Of a DNA stretch of 64,000 nt, positions 61,507-64,000 are shown piece by piece (the stretch's first letter is position 1; each line of letters starts with the position of its first letter). The notes beneath the pieces are model-generated. The model saw only the letters and a list, made by a program, of their open reading frames with translations. It ran no database searches and was not told the origin of the DNA. A program made the translations under genes and the position numbers. Origin of the DNA: Bacillus sp. AFS015802 (GTDB lineage: Bacteria; Bacillota; Bacilli; Bacillales; Bacillaceae_B); assembly GCF_002561455.1 (NCBI RefSeq), contig NZ_NTUP01000063.1:42583-106582 (forward strand). Direction: 5' to 3'.

Positions 61507-63215
61507 CATGTTTCTTTGATGGAACCTGCCAACTGCAGCAATTCCTTCGCGTGTTCCAATGTTAAGTCGGTTATTTCCACCCCGGATATCATACGGGATA
61601 TTTCCCTGATCTTATCCTTCTCCTGAAGACGTTTGACCATGGTACTCGTCCTGCCTCCTGAGAGCTTTTTCGAAATGAACAGGTGACAATCAGCCATGGC
61701 AGCGACCTGTGGTAAATGAGAGATGCACATGACCTGTGAATGGACGGCAACCTGATAGATCTTTTCCGCGATGGCCTGTGCGACCCTGCCGCTGACACCC
61801 GTATCGACTTCATCAAAAATGATCGAAGTGATTCCTTGATGCTTTGAAAAAATCGTTTTAAGGGCGAGCATGATCCGTGAAAGTTCCCCTCCTGAAGCCA
61901 CCTTCGATAATGGTTTCAAAGGCTCTCCAGGGTTTGTGGAAATGTAAAACTCCACCGTGTCCCAGCCATCCTTCTTGAAGTGCTGAAAGGAAAAAGCCTG
62001 GTTTTCCCCGTTTTTCACAAACCGGACTTCGAATTTCGTCTTATCCATATACAGCTGCTTGAGCTGTTCATGGATGCTTGCCGTCAATTTCTTCGCCCAC
62101 TGCTTCCTTGTTTGAGACAGATTTTTCGCCTCTAACGATAAATCCTTCTCTAATGAATGTAGTTTACTTTGCAATTGTTCAACATGGGAATCCTTATTCA
62201 TGATCGTTTCAATTTCTTCTTCGATCTTTGAACTATAGGCAAGAATCTCTTCCACTGATGATCCATATTTTCTCTTTAACCCGTTGATTTCATTCAACCT
62301 TGCCTCGATAAGGTCCAACCGATTCGGCTCAAATTCAAGCTGATCTAAAGCTCCCCTTACTTGATGGGCGGCATCTTCAAGGATATAGTACGCATTCGAC
62401 ACAGATTCAAGGGTTTTCTCATATTGGGCATCAACCTCCGCAGCCGTCTCTAAATGGCTCATGGCAAGTCCAGCCCAATCCATTCCCTTTCTTTCACCCT
62501 GGATGCTGTCATAGGACGTCTGAAGCGCTTCAAAGAGGCGTTCGAAATTCATAAGCTTCCGTTTCTCTTCCTGCAGCTCCTCATCTTCATTCAGCTGAAG
62601 ATTGGCATCATGGATCTCCTTCAGCTGAAATTGGATAAGATCCAGGCGATGGGCCATTTCCTGCTCGTTCTCATTCAATCGGTTCAACTGCTTATAAATG
62701 GAAAGATACTCTTTATAAACTTGTCCATAACTGTATAAATTAGAAGCGATGTCTTTGCCTCCGAATTGATCTAGAAGGGATAGATGAAGGCTTTCATTCA
62801 TGAGTTCCTGATGTTCATGCTGCCCGTGGATATCAATGAGGGAAGCCCCGATTTCCCTCATGATGGCGATCGTCACAAGCTTGCCATTAATTCTGCAGAC
62901 ACTTTTACCTGTAGACGAAATATCCCTCCTGAGGATGATCATGCCTTCCTCGATCTCGATCCCGAATTCTGAAGCTTTCTGAAAGCAAGGATGCGTTTCA
63001 TTATCAAGAATAAATAACCCTTCAATTTCTGCCTTTTTCTCCCCGTGACGCACGTATTCAGAGGATCCCCGACCGCCGACCAGTAGATGAATGGCATCGA
63101 TGATGATCGACTTACCCGCACCCGTTTCACCGGATAACACGGTCAAACCTTCTTCAAATGACAGGGAGAGGGAATCGATGATGGCGAAATTTTTGATTGA
63201 TAGTTCTTGTAGCAA
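61506..63215 (-). CDS. recN: DNA repair protein RecN
   Basis: SMC-like ATPase recruited early to double-strand breaks, 569 residues. N-terminal Walker A GETGAGKSIIIDAI near residue 30, long coiled coils (about 150-370), and C-terminal signature SKVASGGELSRIMLAL and Walker B IIFDEVDTGVSGR. The TTG at 63215 (MLQELSIKNFAII) matches the B. subtilis start and follows GAGGTG by six bases; a GTG three codons upstream is inside the ribosome site. Follows argR as in B. subtilis. Confidence 0.95.
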   Translation of the reverse strand: MLQELSIKNFAIIDSLSLSFEEGLTVLSGETGAGKSIIIDAIHLLVGGRGSSEYVRHGEKKAEIEGLFILDNETHPCFQKASEFGIEIEEGMIILRRDISSTGKSVCRINGKLVTIAIMREIGASLIDIHGQHEHQELMNESLHLSLLDQFGGKDIASNLYSYGQVYKEYLSIYKQLNRLNENEQEMAHRLDLIQFQLKEIHDANLQLNEDEELQEEKRKLMNFERLFEALQTSYDSIQGERKGMDWAGLAMSHLETAAEVDAQYEKTLESVSNAYYILEDAAHQVRGALDQLEFEPNRLDLIEARLNEINGLKRKYGSSVEEILAYSSKIEEEIETIMNKDSHVEQLQSKLHSLEKDLSLEAKNLSQTRKQWAKKLTASIHEQLKQLYMDKTKFEVRFVKNGENQAFSFQHFKKDGWDTVEFYISTNPGEPLKPLSKVASGGELSRIMLALKTIFSKHQGITSIIFDEVDTGVSGRVAQAIAEKIYQVAVHSQVMCISHLPQVAAMADCHLFISKKLSGGRTSTMVKRLQEKDKIREISRMISGVEITDLTLEHAKELLQLAGSIKET

Positions 63216-63315
63216 AACATTCACCTCAAATAAAAAGGAACTTTCCCATAAAAGAAAAGCTTCCTATTGGATTTTGTATGAGGGGCCGACAGAGGGCCCC
63301 ATGATAATCGTTCTT

Positions 63316-63768
63316 TTACAGCATATCTAAAAATCGCTCTGACACGACTCTCGTTTCTTCTTCCGTCCGGCAGATGATCAGGCATGTGTCATCCCCGCAG
63401 ATGGTGCCGAGGATTTCTTCCCAGTCCAAATTATCAATCAATGCCCCGATGGCATTTGCATTGCCGGGTAACGTTTTCATGACTAACATATGTCCTGCCT
63501 GATCCACTTTTACGAATGCATCGGTCAGTGTTCGCTTCAATTTTTGAAGGGGATTGAAGCGTTGATCCGCTGGCAGACTGTATTTGTATCGGCCGTCCAT
63601 CAAAGGGACCTTGACCAGATGAAGCTCCTTGATATCCCTGGACACGGTTGCCTGAGTCACGTTAAATCCTGCATTCTTAAGGCTTTCCACCAGTTCATCC
63701 TGGGTTTCCACATCTCTATTCGTAATAATTTCCCTGATTTTAATATGTCTTTGCCCTTTGTTCATCAT
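63316..63768 (-). CDS. argR: Arginine repressor ArgR (AhrC)
   Basis: Arginine-dependent hexameric regulator: represses biosynthesis and activates catabolism. 150 residues. Winged-helix domain (1-70) with [13 protein letters not shown] and [18 protein letters not shown]; core domain (about 80-150) with [17 protein letters not shown] and [14 protein letters not shown], the Gly-Asp-Asp arginine-binding motif. Start at the first of two adjacent ATG codons (63768), eight bases after GAGGTG; the second is the B. subtilis start. Likely co-transcribed with recN (about 100 bases downstream). Confidence 0.96.
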   Translation of the reverse strand: MMNKGQRHIKIREIITNRDVETQDELVESLKNAGFNVTQATVSRDIKELHLVKVPLMDGRYKYSLPADQRFNPLQKLKRTLTDAFVKVDQAGHMLVMKTLPGNANAIGALIDNLDWEEILGTICGDDTCLIICRTEEETRVVSERFLDML

Positions 63769-63801
63769 AGAACATACACCTCTTACATTTGATTAAAGCC
63801 T

Positions 63802-63813
63802 GTATAAATATAC
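63802..63813. promoter_or_regulatory. Possible ARG box upstream of argR
   Basis: GTATAAATATAC is a perfect 12-bp palindrome resembling half of an ArgR operator (TGtATaaaTAtaC); autoregulation is possible. Confidence 0.35.
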
Positions 63814-63858
63814 CTCTACGCTTATGTTAGCCTATTTTTGGGGGAAGTACAATAAAAA

Positions 63859-63981
63859 AGAAAAGCGGAGGCGGCTGGGTCAGGCCCGACAAGCATAAGA
63901 TGAATCGACCGGAAAGGCGTTCTTGGCCTTTTTGGTCGATTCATCTTATGACCTCGAGGGACTAGCCGCCGGAGCTGGACA
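63859..63981 (+). repeat. Palindromic intergenic repeat, copy B
   Basis: Nearly identical to 14388-14510, same orientation. Inner hairpin arms ATAAGATGAATCGACC and GGTCGATTCATCTTAT are perfectly complementary; outer arms GGCGGCT/AGCCGCC are kept. Lies upstream of argR. Confidence 0.88.
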
Positions 63982-63982
63982 A

Positions 63983-64000
63983 TGAAAAGCGGAGGCGGCT
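63983..64000 (+). repeat. Start of a further tandem repeat unit, cut by the window edge
   Basis: GAAAAGCGGAGGCGGCT again follows directly after copy B, as after copy A. Confidence 0.7.

Noticed and set aside
63282..63300. GC-rich dyad GGGGCC-N7-GGCCCC between argR and recN as a terminator
   Set aside because: No T tract on either strand; recN is expected to be read through from argR.

Overview
The window is chromosomal DNA of a spore-forming member of the Bacillaceae. The evidence is the run of sporulation genes (spoIIM, mciZ, spo0A, spoIVB), AAGGAGG-type ribosome binding sites, frequent GTG/TTG starts, and gene order that follows the Bacillus subtilis xerD-fur-spoIIM ... spo0A-spoIVB-recN-ahrC segment (the yqk/yqj/yqi block) almost gene for gene. 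Genus and species cannot be fixed from sequence reading alone. I see no rRNA, tRNA, CRISPR array, prophage or insertion sequence.

Layout. 1-5.2 kb: xerD, yqzK, fur, spoIIM (minus), an acetyltransferase, nudF, the tiny FtsZ-inhibitor gene mciZ and aldo/keto reductase yqkF. 5.2-9.9 kb: grpB-family gene and yqkE, then a thiolase-scoA-scoB operon divergent from HMG-CoA lyase (ketone body / leucine breakdown). 10-14.7 kb: yqkD with a kinase, yqkB, a CDGSH protein, and the yqjX-yqjW error-prone polymerase pair behind two LexA boxes and a palindromic repeat. 14.7-25.2 kb: EthD protein, glcU-gdh, yqjQ-yqjP, T-box-controlled proI, a glycosyltransferase, yqjM, then rnz-phosphatase-acetyltransferase. 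25.2-33 kb: zwf, cyclase, a second old-yellow enzyme, HIT-like gene, gndA, polymerase yqjH and a CheW-like gene. 33-36.5 kb: yqjE peptidase, acyl-CoA carboxylase yqjD, methylmalonyl-CoA epimerase, the 31-aa prli42. 36.5-41.2 kb: L,D-transpeptidase, yqjA, artPQR arginine-type ABC transporter, brxB. 41.2-46.3 kb: methylmalonyl-CoA mutase (mutA, mutB) and its chaperone meaB. 46.4-57.2 kb: a decayed exported-protein gene, then the ptb-bcd-buk-lpdV-bkdAA-bkdAB-bkdB operon under a sigma-54 promoter and its activator bkdR. 57.3-64 kb: yqzF, a glycerophosphodiesterase, an uncharacterised Cys/Arg-rich small gene with a sigma-K-type promoter, spo0A, spoIVB, recN, argR (ahrC), and a second copy of the palindromic repeat.

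How the genes fit together. The main metabolic theme is branched-chain amino acid and short-chain acyl-CoA catabolism. Bcd and the Bkd complex turn Leu/Ile/Val into branched acyl-CoAs, which Ptb/Buk can convert to acids plus ATP. Propionyl-CoA can be carboxylated (YqjD plus a biotin carboxylase not in this window), epimerised (Mce) and isomerised by MutAB with MeaB to succinyl-CoA. Leucine carbon leaves through HMG-CoA lyase, ScoAB and thiolase. Predicted CcpA (cre) sites stand in front of mutA and between thiolase and HMG-CoA lyase, and a sigma-H-like promoter with an overlapping 0A box stands in front of mce. This suggests the pathway is switched on as sugars run out and sporulation starts. 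zwf, gndA and glucose dehydrogenase supply NADPH. The second theme is sporulation and genome maintenance.
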